The translations under genes were made by a program, and so were the position numbers. This document shows, one piece after another, positions 23,348-35,400 of a stretch of DNA of 64,000 bases. The stretch's first letter is position 1. Each line of letters begins with the position of its first letter. The notes under the pieces are model-generated. The model made no database searches, was not told the DNA's origin, and worked only from the letters and a program-made list of their open reading frames with translations. This DNA comes from Owenia fusiformis (taxonomy: Eukaryota > Annelida > Polychaeta > Sabellida > Oweniidae): assembly GCA_903813345.2 (NCBI GenBank), contig CAIIXF020000001.1:33316866-33380865 (forward strand), given 5' to 3'.

Positions 23348-23718
23348 CAGGCCTGTCAACTTGGGAACACCTAACATGAGTGACTTGGAAATGTTGAACA
23401 CCTCCCCCAAAAATGTGGACACCTTGGTCCAAATCTGAGGGGGAGGTACGAAAAATTTCGAACGGAATGCGTGACATATACGTAATTCGCGTGAAAAGTC
23501 CAAACAAAATGCGTACATTTTTTTCCCGCGTTCATATTTTTGCTGTGTAGACGATCTTTTTTAGAAATTTTTGTACAGAAATATTTTTGCTTGACAATAA
23601 CCAGGTAAAATGCGTATTTGCATGACATTTTCGGTCACGCAAAAATAACTGGCGTGACTTCAAATTCTTCAGCAAATGCGTGACATATACGCAAATTGCG
23701 GGACAGTTGACAGGCCTG
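23348..23718 (+). mobile_element. MITE family T copy
   Basis: Termini CAGGCCTGTCAACTTGGGA and, inverted, CAGTTGACAGGCCTG. The interior has TTCAGCAAATGCGTGACATA and GACAATAACCAGGTAAAATG like other copies. No clear target duplication at this copy. Confidence 0.75.
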
Positions 23719-24128
23719 TATCATTAACCAACCTATCGTTTCTACGGGAATCTATCCTAATTTTTACTGAAATTTAACAATTTCGAAACAAAAATGATTT
23801 GTTATCGTCATAGCCTACTGAATACTGAACACGATATAATGTTACATGCGTTCTCTTATCGGGATAAAAAGTGACTTACCATTTCAGTACACCATTAGAA
23901 AGCTTTTTTTGTCATATCAAATGTAGTTTTTACCAGTTGACGTTTAACAACTGAGAAATCAAACATAACGTTACGACGTCAACATCGACGATGTCTGTGT
24001 GTTTTTCTTATTGCGTTTCATATGAATGAAGAATGAACTTGATGCAATGTTACGTGCGTTTTTTTCCAAAGTGACTAACCAGGATGAAATTGGTCCTCTA
24101 ACAACTAAAACATCACTTTAAAATATGA
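23719..24128. other. Unassigned sequence
   Basis: GTTTCATATGAATGAAGAAT/ACGTTACGACGTC-type motifs loosely resemble 20300-20850. No gene recognised. Confidence 0.3.
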
Positions 24129-24347
24129 CATTACAGGCCCGTAGCCAGGATTTGCCAAGGGGGGGTTCAGTTTTCAAAAAATTTCAGGGGGGGTTCACAT
24201 TTGACAATTTTGGCCCAAATATGGCTAAAATCACTTGAAAAGTGCTCAAAATTGTGAAAAACTGCATGATTTTGAAAGAATTTTTGGCCAGGGGGGGGGG
24301 GGTTTGCCCGAACCCTGCAAACCCCCCCTGGCTACGGGCCTGCATTA
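24129..24347. mobile_element. MITE with CAGGCCCGTAGCCAGG TIRs, copy 1
   Basis: 209 bp (24134-24342), with inverted termini CAGGCCCGTAGCCAGG and flanking CATTA duplications (24129-24133, 24343-24347). G- and C-rich tracts near both ends. A second copy in the opposite orientation is at 42373-42587. Confidence 0.85.
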
Positions 24348-24492
24348 CACACCACGACGATGTAAAGTTTTCATCGTGATTTGAAATGATAATTATACGT
24401 TTTTAAATCACGACCTGGTAAAGGTACTATAGTCATTGGATTCCCAGTTTTATTATCCCATCGAACGAAGTTCGGAGGGATATAGGGAATGC

Positions 24493-24582
24493 CTCCGTCC
24501 GTCCGTACGTACGTCCGTCCGTCCGTACGTACGTCCGTCCGTCCGTCCGTCCGTCCGTACGTCCATCCGTCCGTCCGGGCAA
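24493..24582 (+). repeat. CCGT/ACGT microsatellite
   Basis: CCGTCCGTACGTACGTCCGT-type tetranucleotide repeats inside the family B element. Confidence 0.95.
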
Positions 24583-24589
24583 TAACTCA

Positions 24590-25680
24590 AATACCGTTGG
24601 CCCGATTTTGTTCATATTTTGTACACATATAACCTATGGGGGTAGAAGTTCTGCTCGAAAGCCGATTTTCAAAATGGCCGCTCATTTCAAAATGGCGGCC
24701 ATTTTAGGGCCGATTTTACAGTAATTTAGGTGCAATATGTAAAACTGTAATAGCAATATGTTTTAAATGTAAAAAAAATTATAAGGGGCATTAATAATGC
24801 TACAAATGTAGATATTAAAGAAGCACATGGCAGCCATCTTGAAAAATGGCGGCCTTTACTCGTCATTTTACGATTTTTGCTGTAACTCAAAAAATAGTGT
24901 AGCGATTTTGTTCATATTTGGTATGTGAATACTATAAGCATTGCACACTGTCTAAAGACACTTTTGTTAGAAGGCGGCCATTTTGAAAAATGGCCGCCAT
25001 TTTAACGTATTTTACTATAACTGAAAAATGGCCGCCATTTTAACGTATTTTACTATAACTCGAAAAGTAGTGGAGCGATTTTGTTCATAATTGGTATGTG
25101 AATACTATGAGCGTGGCACACTGTCCTATGACACCTTTGGTAGAAGGCAGCCATTTTGAAAAAAATTTTGAAAAATGGCTGCCATTTTAACGGATTTTAC
25201 TATAACTCGAAAAGTAGTGGACTGATTTTGTTCATATTTGGTATGTGAATACTATTTATAAGCATGGCACACTGTCCCATGACACTTTTGGTAGAAGGCG
25301 GCCATTTTGAAAATTTTTTTTGAAAAATGGCTGCCATTTTAACGTATTTTACTATAACTCGAAAAGTCGTGGAGCGATTTTGTTCATATTTGGTATGTGA
25401 ATACTATAAGCATGGCACACTGTCTATTTCTAATGACACTTTTGGTCGAAGGTGGCTATTTTGAAAAATGGCCGCCATTTTAACGTATTTTACTATAACT
25501 CGAAAAGTAGTGGAGCGATTTTGTTCATATTTGATATGTGAATACTTTAAGCATGGCACATTGTCTAATAAAACTTTGGGGAGTAGTTGGCCATTTTGAA
25601 AAATGGCCACCATTTTTATGTGTGTTATTTTACAAGTACATGTATGATTTTTCAAAGATTTTAGAGGTGGCTACTTAAAA
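24590..25680 (+). repeat. ~155 bp tandem array with GCCGCCATTTT palindromes
   Basis: Seven or so units carrying GCGATTTTGTTCATATTTGG, TGTGAATACTATAAGC and GGCACACTGTC in order (anchor near 24910, 25075, 25218, 25375, 25516). Each has CCATTTTGAAAAATGGC, a near palindrome, and most have GCCGCCATTTT, which matches the YY1 consensus. Confidence 0.85.
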
Positions 25681-26642
25681 GCATATTATTTCTTCTGATG
25701 ACATCTTGGCTAATGAGCAACCATTTTGAAAATGGTGGCCTTTCTGGTGTGTTGTTTTATGATATTTGCTATTCGTTTGTAAAAATGCCAGCCATTTCTG
25801 TTCGATGGGATTCGCTACGCTTTGGCGTTGCCGTTGTTCTGGTTTTACTTCTAATTTTGCATTTTTTCATCTTTATGTAAAAGACCGTCAGCAGACCACC
25901 GACCACATGTACCCAACTGTGGAGAGTGACTGGTCGGTGTTTACATAAACCCATATTTATTAGACATAGATATGAAACATTTCAGAACTAGATAACAGCA
26001 ACGCGAGGTGGAGCAAATCCCATCGAACTTTTGATCTCAAAATCGTTCAACTACTTTTCAAGTTTTAGTAAAAAAGTAAAATAAGACGAAAAATTTCGAC
26101 ATATACGTAATTCGCGTGAAAAGTCCGAACGAAATGCGTCAGAGGTCGAAGGGTTTTTCAATAAAATATATTCCAAAAATTCTTGACACCCAGTAAGTCG
26201 TAGGGTCGAAGGTCGTAGGTCGAAGGGTTTTTAGTACATTCCTTAAATATCACATGTTCCAAACAAAATTGCTCAAATATTTGAAAAAATAAATGATCTG
26301 ACTCATGGTGGGGCTTTCTAGGATGACTAAATTCATTTGAATCGGATTCTCATGTCACTGTAATGCCATGAAAGAGAAAAGAACTATAAATATTTACTGA
26401 GAATTTGTTTCCATTTCTTCAAAATCCAAAATCTTGCAAATGCAAAACCTCAAAATGTGAACACCTCTTAATCCGAACGCTTTAATTTTAGCTGGTCCCT
26501 CGGATTAGACAGGTTTTACTATGGGTACAATCACTGGCTGGGAATTGGTGTTCGCTTACACACAGCCGGGTGTTCAATAGAGTAGACTCACATGTTCGCT
26601 GGGCACAGATCTTCACTGAAGAGATGTTCATTATGACAGTTT
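25681..26642. other. Body of the family B element with repeat scraps
   Basis: 26085-26135 is a small piece of MITE family T (AATTCGCGTGAAAAGTCC). 26145-26245 holds GGTCGAAGG repeats whose inverted partner is 32218-32330. The remainder is unassigned; no convincing coding. Confidence 0.45.
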
Positions 26643-26810
26643 CTGCCCTGTCAACCCTCACGCATAAGGCGTGATTGTCACGCATTTGCTGGAAAATAGA
26701 AATCACGCATCAATTTAGCGTGTATGATTAAATATCACGCAAATCACGCATTTTGTTGGTAATTTAAAAATCGTTTTTTTGTGAAATGCCGGTAAAAAAG
26801 CCTGTGGGGC
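26643..26810 (-). mobile_element. MITE family T remnant, truncated
   Basis: CTGCCCTGTCAACCCTCACG start and AAATCACGCATTTTG interior match the reverse of 62599-62948. The far half is missing and the sequence joins the family B 3' end at ~26811. Confidence 0.7.
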
Positions 26811-27019
26811 CTCCGTAAGATTGCTTGCAATCTTTAAACTCTAGTTATTATCATCGAAGACCTTATCTCTTTGATTGTAGCATACATTATTGCCTGAGAT
26901 ATTTGACACTTGGATCTTCATTTGTTGATGCTTTCATCAGATGCAGAATAAACCACTGGTATAATAGGGATGTAAATGTATATGATGTACTTCATATGTG
27001 ACTAATTTTGCTATGCAGC

Positions 27020-27250
27020 ATTTAGGTTCCAGTAACTAGTGACAATTTTCGGATGGATTCTTAAACGGCATGTTCTAATCAGTGGACTGGCCCCAAGAAA
27101 AGATGGACTGGACTCTGGGCCATCTTTTAGACATTGCTTCACAAAATTGCTAAAAAGTGGACTTAACCCTCTATACTCCATTATGGGCCACACTTTAGGT
27201 TTTCTGTAAGTATTTTGACTAAAAGATGGCCCCAAGCAATACATATCTAA
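27020..27250 (-). repeat. Diverged repeat, inverted partner of 31210-31440
   Basis: Shared blocks: GGCATGTTCTAA, GTGGACTTAACCCT, TATACTCCA and GACTAAAAGATGGCC-like, read on opposite strands in the two places. 26845-27019 before it shows nothing recognisable. Confidence 0.55.
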
Positions 27251-27279
27251 AATTGAATTTAACTTATCAATATCATTAT

Positions 27280-27330
27280 CCTAGCAAATGAAGTTCGATA
27301 GGGATGTCACGAAGCCCTCCATTTGTCAAG
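27280..27330 (+). repeat. Degenerate family B 5'-end-like sequence
   Basis: AATGAAGTTCGATAGGGATG resembles the family B start at 24460 (CGAACGAAGTTCGGAGGGAT). Confidence 0.35.
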
Positions 27331-27530
27331 TCCTTTTCCCAAGCACAATAAAAAATATGTGGATTTTTAAATATATTCCTTTCAAATTAAAAAGATGGAA
27401 TTTAGAAGGGTCGAGGGTCGAGCACAGACACACATAACATGAGTAGCGGGATGAGTAGACGGTGTTTTTCAAAAATATAGCTTTGTTACATGCAAGAGGA
27501 AGGCATTTTAATGTAGATTGGAGAGCAGGG

Positions 27531-27803
27531 GCGTAGTCAGCTTTCAGTCAGGGGGGTACGATCGCCAAATTTTTGGGTTTCAGTCAAGTGGGTGGCATAA
27601 TCGTGGCATAAGCAAGGCAAAACAAAAAAATAAGATCTGTTTTGGAATTTACAAAAATTGATGCAACTTTGCTCAAAATTGACCTAGAATTAAATAAGCT
27701 AAAAAAGCATTTTAAAGCTCCTTTCTTCCACTATCTAATGGTTCTATTTTTATTGGTTATGGAGGGGATGCGACCCATCACACCCCCCTCTGGCTATGGA
27801 GAG
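27531..27803. mobile_element. MITE-like element with CAGGGGCGTAG terminus
   Basis: 27536-27798 begins CAGGGGCGTAGTCAGC and ends CTGGCTATG, a clipped inverted end. GAGAG flanks both sides (27531-27535, 27799-27803). The terminus is close to the CAGGCCCGTAGCCAGG family. The interior is shared with 15385-15520. Confidence 0.6.
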
Positions 27804-27999
27804 ATTGTGTTACCCGTAAGCAATTCACTCACAAGGAATGGAATATTGTTTCATATAATATATTTGTTCTCTCATTAATATGCTACTGATCTCCAGATGG
27901 CAGGTATTTAAATTAATCCAGTTGTTTCTTCCATTCTAACTTATAACAAGAACACAAACGTGTACAATATGTCCATACCAATGGGTGGTCCTAGAGTTT

Positions 28000-28290
28000 T
28001 TATCCCCAATGCCCAACTTTTTAATCAGTTGAAAATACAAGATTTTAGGTAAAAAAATCAAAATGGCAACATCAGCCAGAATGCCCCAAAACTAATCAGC
28101 TTGAGATTTTCATACAAAGAATCACATCTGAAAAGTTGAATTCGATCTTTCAAATGGTTCATCTGTAAACGTGTAGATAAGTCTTTGCACACAAGATTCA
28201 GGATGGAAGATCCAAAATGATCGCCTTATCATTTACCCAGAATGCTTAAAATCATCCCTGAAAATTTTAAAGTTGACATGGCAGATTGAT
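28000..28290 (-). repeat. Minisatellite units of the 1-880 family, minus strand
   Basis: Reverse-oriented blocks TTTCAAATGGTTCATCTG, AAAATCATCCCTGAAAATTT and AGAATGCCCCAAAACTAATC match the units at 1-880 and 18600-20090. Confidence 0.7.
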
Positions 28291-28299
28291 ATTAAGTTA

Positions 28300-30140
28300 A
28301 AGTTCAGCATGTATCCATGTTTCAGTGTGATAATTTGGATCACTAGTCGAATTATGAAGCAAACAAGTGAATGTCTATGATCCCTGTATGTTCATGTGTA
28401 ACTCAGTAATACTATGTATGCCAGATAATCCATTTGAGCATCGCTATATCAAAAAAAACTTCATTAAATCCAGCAGCAGAAAAGACATGCTAACTACTGA
28501 ACTATATTCATCATGTCCATGTACCCATTGTGTGAATTCAATATCAAGTGTGGTCATTTCCATAAAGATTATGAAGCATGTAAAGGACCTTATACACCCT
28601 CCATTGGGATCTCCCCATGGGAAAAAAATAATTCATCTGATTTTTCAAAATGAGTATTCTGCTTCAATTATTACATTTATATGCACACTAGTATCTTGTT
28701 GACCTATATTCAGCACTGTATTGATGTATAGGCCACTTATTAGGGTCATAATTCAATCATGAAGTGTAGAGGCATAGATTCCAAACCAGGAAGTATTTTT
28801 GTGTCTGTCAAAATCCATTTACATCCTACGCATCCCTGCATCTTATCCAAATATGTTACTACATAATGAAATATAATAGTATAATATTTGGTTTTACAAA
28901 CTTGTATGATATTTGATAAGTGTAAAAGTTGTTTTTGGAGCATTTTTCTATAGCCATTTTGTAGGGAAAAAAATGATGAAAAATTGAGCAATCTTTTAAT
29001 TTTAAGTATGACCTGAATCGATTGCAAACTTCATATTTGCACATTTGATGAGATAAACCATTTGTGTTGTATTGTGAAATTATTAAGTTTGCAATTGATT
29101 CAGGTCATAGTGTATTTTTGGTATTTCTGTGATAATCAATGGAAACCAATGGCCCCTATTGGGATCTGCTGATATCCTCATGTTAAGTCAATGGTGCACA
29201 GCCCCATGAAAGTCAATACAACCTTACTGAACGAAATGATCCCTATCTCAGCTTATGTGTGTCCGAGCACTTTAATATTTTCCAAAGTATTATATGACAT
29301 TTTATTCTTCATGTTACACCTACGAATGATTCATTTTGACCATAGGGATATTTGCCAATAATTGCACCTTGTCCTTTGAGATTTTAGAGATAAAGTATGT
29401 AAAGGTATTATCACCACATGCAATTCAACACTTATGGATTTTCATTTATGTGCGGAAACTGACTTTTATCAATACGTGATAATATATAATTTTTTTATTG
29501 TTACCAGCCAGCCCGAAAAAATATATAATAAATTAAAGTGATTTTTTAATAAAAGTTAAATTACCCAAATTAGCAGTGATTTGATAATTATCAATTGTTT
29601 TTATAAATTATCAGATAATGCTAATTTCACACGGGCCCTTTTCTATGAAACATTTGCTAGAAATAGTTATCAATAAAAGTGATATTTTTGATGTAACTAA
29701 AATTATAACTGTTAGCAATAGTTTTGATAATTATCAATATTATCTGATATTATCAGATGAACATTTGTCCTAACTTTCTTAATTTAGTGAAAATATGATG
29801 ATTAGCGAGAGTTTTGATAATTATAATTATCTTTATTATCTATTTTAACTTAGGCAACATTTGCCCAAGACCACAAAAAATGTTAGTGATAAAAAAGTGC
29901 TGGAGGAATTATTGCCATTAACGATAATACTCAAATCACACGGGCTTTAGCATGTTCAAGGAAAACAGATTTTTCAGATTTAGTATTTATAGGATTAAGC
30001 GAAACTTGTGGCAATTTTTGATAAAAGCTACCATTCAAGTGACATGGGGCTGGAAAAATTAGCAAATAAAAGTGACTTTCCACACATACCTCCATATTTC
30101 CCTGCCATTAAGAGACAACCGTTTTAATGGAATGATAAAT
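28300..30140. other. AT-rich, no gene recognised
   Basis: 29560-29850 repeats TTTTGATAATTATCAAT/TATCAGATAA-type short inverted words. 29150-29210 resembles the CCCATGTTAAGTCAATGG block of family A. Open frames at 28367-28702 and 28746-29044 show no motif. Confidence 0.4.
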
Positions 30141-30144
30141 AATT

Positions 30145-31080
30145 CTGATATAGTTACAAAACAAAAAAATGAATGGTTTTATATTGGTCATTTTACAAAA
30201 ATATAATTCAACACTACGCCATACGTTTTTTTCATTTTCATAAAATATATACTGAAGGATTTAAACTACTGACTGCAAACTTCTATGATATTTTCAGTAA
30301 GGGAACATTTGATATCAATTGGAATTCACAACTGTCCTTACAAATTGATAGTTGTGGAAAAAAAGGTAAGTAAATTTAATCAATTGTTTTACCATTTTAC
30401 CCCCCCCCCCCCTCTCCAAATTAAATTGAGTTAAGGTGTTGGTTGTCCAGCCCCGGGGTTCAACATTATAACATGAGGAGCTTCACTTTTCAAAATATAC
30501 AGTCAACATTTGTAAGGGAAACAACAAAGATATTTAGGTGGCGTGCAGATGAGTGTCAGGTAGATTGTCAGCTAGATTGTCCCCATTGAAAAGAATGTGA
30601 AGGATAATTTAAGTTTGACAAATTATGCAAATATTATACAAGTGTGGTCATACTAAAATTATAAAGCATGTCAATTTTAGATTTTAGAGATAAAGTATGA
30701 GAGCCTTGTAATTCAGCTCTTCCAGATTTATTCTGCCTTAAACTTACAATGAATGCTATTGATTCTGATATATTTACAAAAAATGATGTAACTTTATAAT
30801 TTTCATCAACAATAGAATTCAACTATATCTAGTTCTTTTATTTTTTGCAAATCACAGCTTAAAACTAATGATTGCAAACTCCTCCGACATAATCATTTAA
30901 TAGGGAAAATTCTATATCAATTGGGATACACATATACCCTTACCAACTGCAAGTTGTGGAAAAGTTTGTAATTAATTTTTTTAGCATTGTTTACCCCCAC
31001 CTCTCAACATTAAGCTGTCTCGAGGCTATTTTTGGGTCATGTAAAGTTATGAAATCAGAGCTTCATTGTTTGTGATAATT
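30145..31080 (+). repeat. Diverged ~605 bp tandem duplication
   Basis: Copy 1 (30145-30440) and copy 2 (30755-31045) share, in order, CTGATATA.TTACAAAA, ACTGCAAACT-like, ATATCAATTGG, AGTTGTGGAAAA and a C-tract before CTCTCCAAATTAA-like sequence. AAGTGTGGTCAT and GATTTTAGAGATAAAGTATG also recur at 28545/30645 and 29380/30675. Confidence 0.6.
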
Positions 31081-31209
31081 GTTTCTTTGACAAAATTATA
31101 TACAATTTTAAAGGGATACTAAGATACAATAGTTGATGGTGTCAGGTACAGATTGTATCACTTGATAAGGTTTTATGATTCTATTAGGCATGCATCTTGG
31201 GTGGGTTGG

Positions 31210-31440
31210 ATCACTCAGTACCATCCTTTTACTTAACCCTTTATACTCCAGTTTGAAGCCACTTTTTAGTCATTCTTCTATGAAAATATCTAAACAGTGG
31301 CCTTTGTATCAGTCCACCTTTTAGTCATTTTAACCACACAATGACTAAACAATGGATAAGGCCACAAAGTCCACTAAATTGGAGCCAGTACACCTTTTAG
31401 AACATGCCTTCTTAAACATTGACATTTTCAGAAGAAAACT
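31210..31440 (+). repeat. Diverged repeat, inverted partner of 27020-27250
   Basis: Carries TTAACCCTTTATACTCCA, CCTTTTAGTCATT and TTTTAGAACATGCC, the reverse of blocks at 27020-27250. Confidence 0.55.
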
Positions 31441-31565
31441 ATTAAGGTGCAGTAAAAATGACAGTACACCTTCTGTTGATTTTATGAGCTATTTTGATAA
31501 AATATGTTTAAGCTTAGATTGAGTCACATATTATCATGAAAGATCTAATTAATGTTATGTTAGGG

Positions 31566-31597
31566 CATGGGCTTTCAACTCTAGTTGAAAGCCCATG
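31566..31597. repeat. Perfect 15-bp stem palindrome
   Basis: CATGGGCTTTCAACT and its exact complement separated by CT. It resembles the 5' palindromes of Helentron-like elements and may mark the 5' end of an undetermined element. Confidence 0.6.
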
Positions 31598-31799
31598 GTT
31601 AGGGTCTATATTTTAGCTGATCGCTTGTAGATAGTGTATATTATGCCAAGATTAATCAAACAGACAATATCTGTAGCATGCTAATGTGTATAAACATGCT
31701 AAGTTGAATAGCTCTGACTTGCATGCAATATTCATAAACCTGTTCATAAGTTCAGTGTGAACTCTCTGCTGAAGTTTAATAAGAGAAATATACATTTAT

Positions 31800-32205
31800 G
31801 TGCCAACAATTTCCTAGGAACTAAGGCTTGGGACAAAAACTAAGAATAACTTTAGGCCTATAAAATTGCAGGAAAGAAATGCAGGATATATTGCCCCAGT
31901 AGGATAACATTGGGTCAATCGTTGAACATAACTTTAAGCCATGAATTTTGGATTACATAAGGGTTAAGGGCTAAGAACATGGCCAAATATCTAAGGACAA
32001 TAATCTTAAGACCTAAAACTAAGAATATCTAGGAATAATATTAGGATGAATAGCTAAGGATAATATTAAGACCAAGAGCTAAGGATAAATAAGGAGCACA
32101 AGCTTAGGGTAATATTACGATTAAGAGATAATTAAGGATAACATTATGACAGTAGCTTATGTTAACATCCAAGAGCGAAGGATAACATTTGGCAAAGAGC
32201 ATGAG
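31800..32205 (+). repeat. Degenerate ~27 bp minisatellite (AGCTAAGGATAATATTAAGA)
   Basis: Units of (GAGCTAAGGATAA)(TATTAAGACC) repeat imperfectly. A second copy of this array flanks the mariner derivative at 45040-45105 and 46163-46260. Confidence 0.7.
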
Positions 32206-32217
32206 ACCCATTACTAA

Positions 32218-32330
32218 TGGAATGTACTAAAAACCCTTCGCCCCTTCGACCCTACGACCCTTCGACTACTGGGTGTCAAAAAATTTTTGCAATGGATTTT
32301 ATGAAACTGAAACGGGATTATGAAAAACTT
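32218..32330 (+). repeat. CCCTTCGACC repeat, inverted partner of 26145-26245
   Basis: GGAATGTACTAAAAACCCTT, CGACCCTACGACC and ACTGGGTGTCAA all appear inverted at 26145-26245. Confidence 0.7.
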
Positions 32331-33490
32331 AAAGGCTAGAGTACCGACAATTGTCAGTACTCTAGACTCTGATGTGGTGACACGCTAGAGGACCAACAAA
32401 TAAATTGTCGGTACGGGAGATATGCTGTGTTTACTGTTTACACGCTAGAGGACCGACAAATATTGATTTTCGAATTTTCTGGCGCATGCGCAATGCGCAG
32501 GGGATATTTCAGATATCATACGGATATTTTGGGAACAAGTGCAAAACCCGGGGAGGGCATTAGCCCTGGTTACCCGGGGATTACCAAACCCAGTCAAAAA
32601 ATGGTAGCCCGGGAAAAGGGAATGGTAGTAAACGTTGAAAACCCAATAAAAACATGAACAAGTAAGACTTTAGAGAGCTATTAATGCAGAGTAAACGGCT
32701 ATATATATTCTAAACAGACAGGATATTTCTCCTGAGCCGATCAGGCGTAGAAAGGGGCGTTTGCTACCCATTAGAAGAAAATAGCTAGAATGTTTTTTAT
32801 TTGAAGCTTATGGTATGAGGTTCCATATCCATCCGCCAAAAGGTATGACCCCTATATAGTCCATTTAAAAACCTGTGGTATCGTTCTAAATAACCCATAG
32901 TTCGCTTCTAGGGTACCTAGTATGCCACTATTTGGTATCAAAATAAAGAGGAGTTCAACTTTCATTTGAATTACGAAAATAGCGATGTAGGTCAAAATAG
33001 TTCCGAACGTGAGCATGTTTGTTTACTATGCGTTTTCCCGTCATATCAGAATTGAGGAAGTGGTAGCAAACGCGAGTTACAATAAACGGACGCTGATATC
33101 TCAAAAAGTAACCTGACTCCCTATAATTTGATGTAGGTCAATCGAACCCCTATACGGACAGGTGCATTTTGATATATAACACTATGGGGGGTAAGCGTTT
33201 CATAGTTGGTCAAGAACGCCATATGTGCAAAGTATTGTTATGAATTTTCGAATTTGGTGTTGGATTACGGTACTCATACCTTAACACAATTTTTGATGGA
33301 AGTTGCATTTGGCTCCCTTAGTTAATGGCCACGATTCCATCTCGCATGAGAGAGCTACCAAACGCAAAGTAAACAGTGATATATTCCAAATGAGATATTT
33401 CTCCTGTGCCATGGCGTAGTAAGGGTAGAGAGCGACGGGGGCGAAAGCATCCCCTCCCCTAATTGTATATATCGACCCATTAGATAGAAC

Positions 33491-33680
33491 GGGGTCAACC
33501 CAGTTGTCCGAAACCCAGTTGTCCGAAACCCAGTTGTCCGAAACCCAGTTGTCCGAAACCCAGTTGTCCGAAACCCAGTTGTCCGAAACCCAGTTGTCCG
33601 AAACCCAGTTCTCCGAAACCCAGTTCTCCGAAACCCAGTTCTCCGAAACCCAGTTGTCCGAAACCCAGTTCTCCGAAAAT
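33491..33680 (+). repeat. 15-bp minisatellite TIR, left
   Basis: Units CCCAGTTGTCCGAAA and CCCAGTTCTCCGAAA. Because 15 is divisible by 3, all frames stay open, giving PSCPK-type artefact peptides. Confidence 0.9.
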
Positions 33681-34240
33681 TAAAAAATTAAATGTCTTAG
33701 TAACGAATCTTGTCGCAACCTCGCGAATCAGGACAGCATAACATTGGTATCACGTTGACATCGGTTAGCCCGGTCAATAATGGGTCCGAAAGTTCACGAT
33801 CATATATATATTCTTACTAGATTCTCGGCACATAGACTTATATGGACATTCTACAAATTTTGAACCGCATTGTCCAGCATGAATCGCACTCCTTCTTGGT
33901 GAAAATTTAAGACTGCCGCCAACATTTTAGACAATTATCACAGTCGAAGAGAATATTCTGGCGAAAGGAATATCTATCTCATTAAAATAACGTATGGACG
34001 TCCGTGAAAATTATATATATTCATTTGATAATTTTTTTCATTCCCTTTTCTCAATAAAATATGGTTAATTATGTTTTCCAATATCAATTGATAATATTTC
34101 TACCCTGAAAAATATCTAAAAATAAAAAGAAGATTTTGGTTGTTCAGTACCACCCATTGTTAAGATTTCGTCCAAATTTTCGATAAATCAATAAAATGTG
34201 CTCATTTCGTATAACTTATATATGTGGCATATATAGAGAT

Positions 34241-34378
34241 TATCCTATATGATGTTCAGGATATTGGGATTATCCCGAGGCTAATATAATATATTTGCCC
34301 GAGGGCCGCAGGTCCCGAGGGAAAATATATTATATTGGCCAAGGGATAATCCCAATATCCTGAACCGACTATAGGATA
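34241..34378. repeat. Long hairpin palindrome
   Basis: Arms carry ATCCTATA, TTCAGGATATTGGGATTAT, CCC(G/T)(A/T)GG and TATAATATATTT, around a CCGCAGG centre. Confidence 0.85.
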
Positions 34379-34669
34379 TGTTTATCCCATACCAATATTG
34401 GTCATCTGGTTAACATTGTTCAATCGTGGAAATATTTTAGAATATTCATGTCCAGTTTTGTTTTCTTGGCCGTGGGCGGATTTTCCTGTTCTCTCAAATA
34501 TTCCCACATTTATTTTCCCAAATTTCTGATTGATTAAGTTGATGCTCCTTCTCTTTTTTAAACCATCAAACAGATCCCGATTGTCTGTGTTTTCTCCATT
34601 GTCGTTTACAGTCATTACGCGAACGTTACAAATTATGAACAAATATGCGAGTAGCAATTGTGACGTAGC

Positions 34670-34735
34670 GGGCAGATATACTATATCTGCCCGCTCGGAG
34701 CGGGACGTAAAGCTATATCTGCCCGCTGATGAAAA
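34670..34735. repeat. Clustered short palindromes (AGCGGGCAGATATA)
   Basis: AGCGGGCAGATATAC/TATATCTGCCCGCT is a tight inverted pair, followed by a third copy of TATATCTGCCCGCT. Confidence 0.7.
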
Positions 34736-34755
34736 TATAAGTTTTTACAAACCGG

Positions 34756-35056
34756 CTTTATCAGGGCTGTCAACTTGGGACCACCTAATATGAGTGACTT
34801 CAAAATGTTGGACACCTTCGCGTGACAAATCCGAACAAATTGCGTTCGTTTTTTTCCGGCGTTCGTATTTTTACCGTATCGTAAACATATTTCGAAAAAA
34901 TTTCTACAGAAATATTTTTGCTTGACAATTACCAGGTAAAATGCGTATTTTGCGTGACATTTTCTGTCACGCAAAAAAAACTGGCGTGACTTCAAATTCT
35001 TCAGCAAATGCGTGACAAATACGCAAATTGCGGGACAGTTGACAGGCCTGCTTTAT
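34756..35056 (+). mobile_element. MITE family T, 289 bp, 6-bp duplication
   Basis: 34762-35050, from CAGGGCTGTCAACTTGGGAC to GACAGTTGACAGGCCTG, flanked by CTTTAT (34756-34761 and 35051-35056). Confidence 0.85.
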
Positions 35057-35309
35057 GTACCTGTTACATGTCCAAGTATGGGATAAATAGGCTTACATAT
35101 CAGATGTCTATCCTTTTTTTCATCATAATATAAGAGGTTTGTATGTTTTAGTAGAAACGTATTCCTTTCCAAACATTTAGATTTAAGAATTTCTCCCATT
35201 GGTGATATTGTTCAAAATCAAAACTGTGTTCTGCGATATATTGAATTATTATATACCCAATATGTAACACTAATCCTGATTGGTCAATACCTAGTCACGT
35301 GTTCCGAAA

Positions 35310-35400
35310 TAGATTTACTATTTCCCTCGGAAAGTTATATTCCCTCAAATGTGACGTCAGCGGGAATATACATTTGAACTATTGCCCGCTGACGTCACAA
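35310..35400. repeat. Palindrome with TGACGTCAGCGGG arms
   Basis: GTGACGTCAGCGGGAATA and CCCGCTGACGTCAC are inverted partners around an AT-rich centre. Confidence 0.7.

Larger units (their letters stand above)
24448..26844 (+). mobile_element. Helitron-like family B element, probably complete
   Basis: The 5' side has a hairpin CGAAC-gaa-GTTCG (24462-24474) followed by GGAGGGATATAGGG and a CCGT microsatellite. Then comes a ~155 bp tandem array, then older insertions. The 3' side has hairpin AAGATTGC/GCAATCTT (26817-26834), CTAG (26841-26844) and T. No Rep/helicase coding, so it is non-autonomous. The 5' boundary is approximate. Confidence 0.65.

Noticed and set aside
24493-24582. CpG-rich promoter
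   Set aside because: Simple CCGT repeat inside a Helitron-like element.
30173-30373. Exon ending at GGTAAGTAAA
   Set aside because: The donor-like site is within a diverged tandem duplication whose second copy lacks both the frame and the donor.
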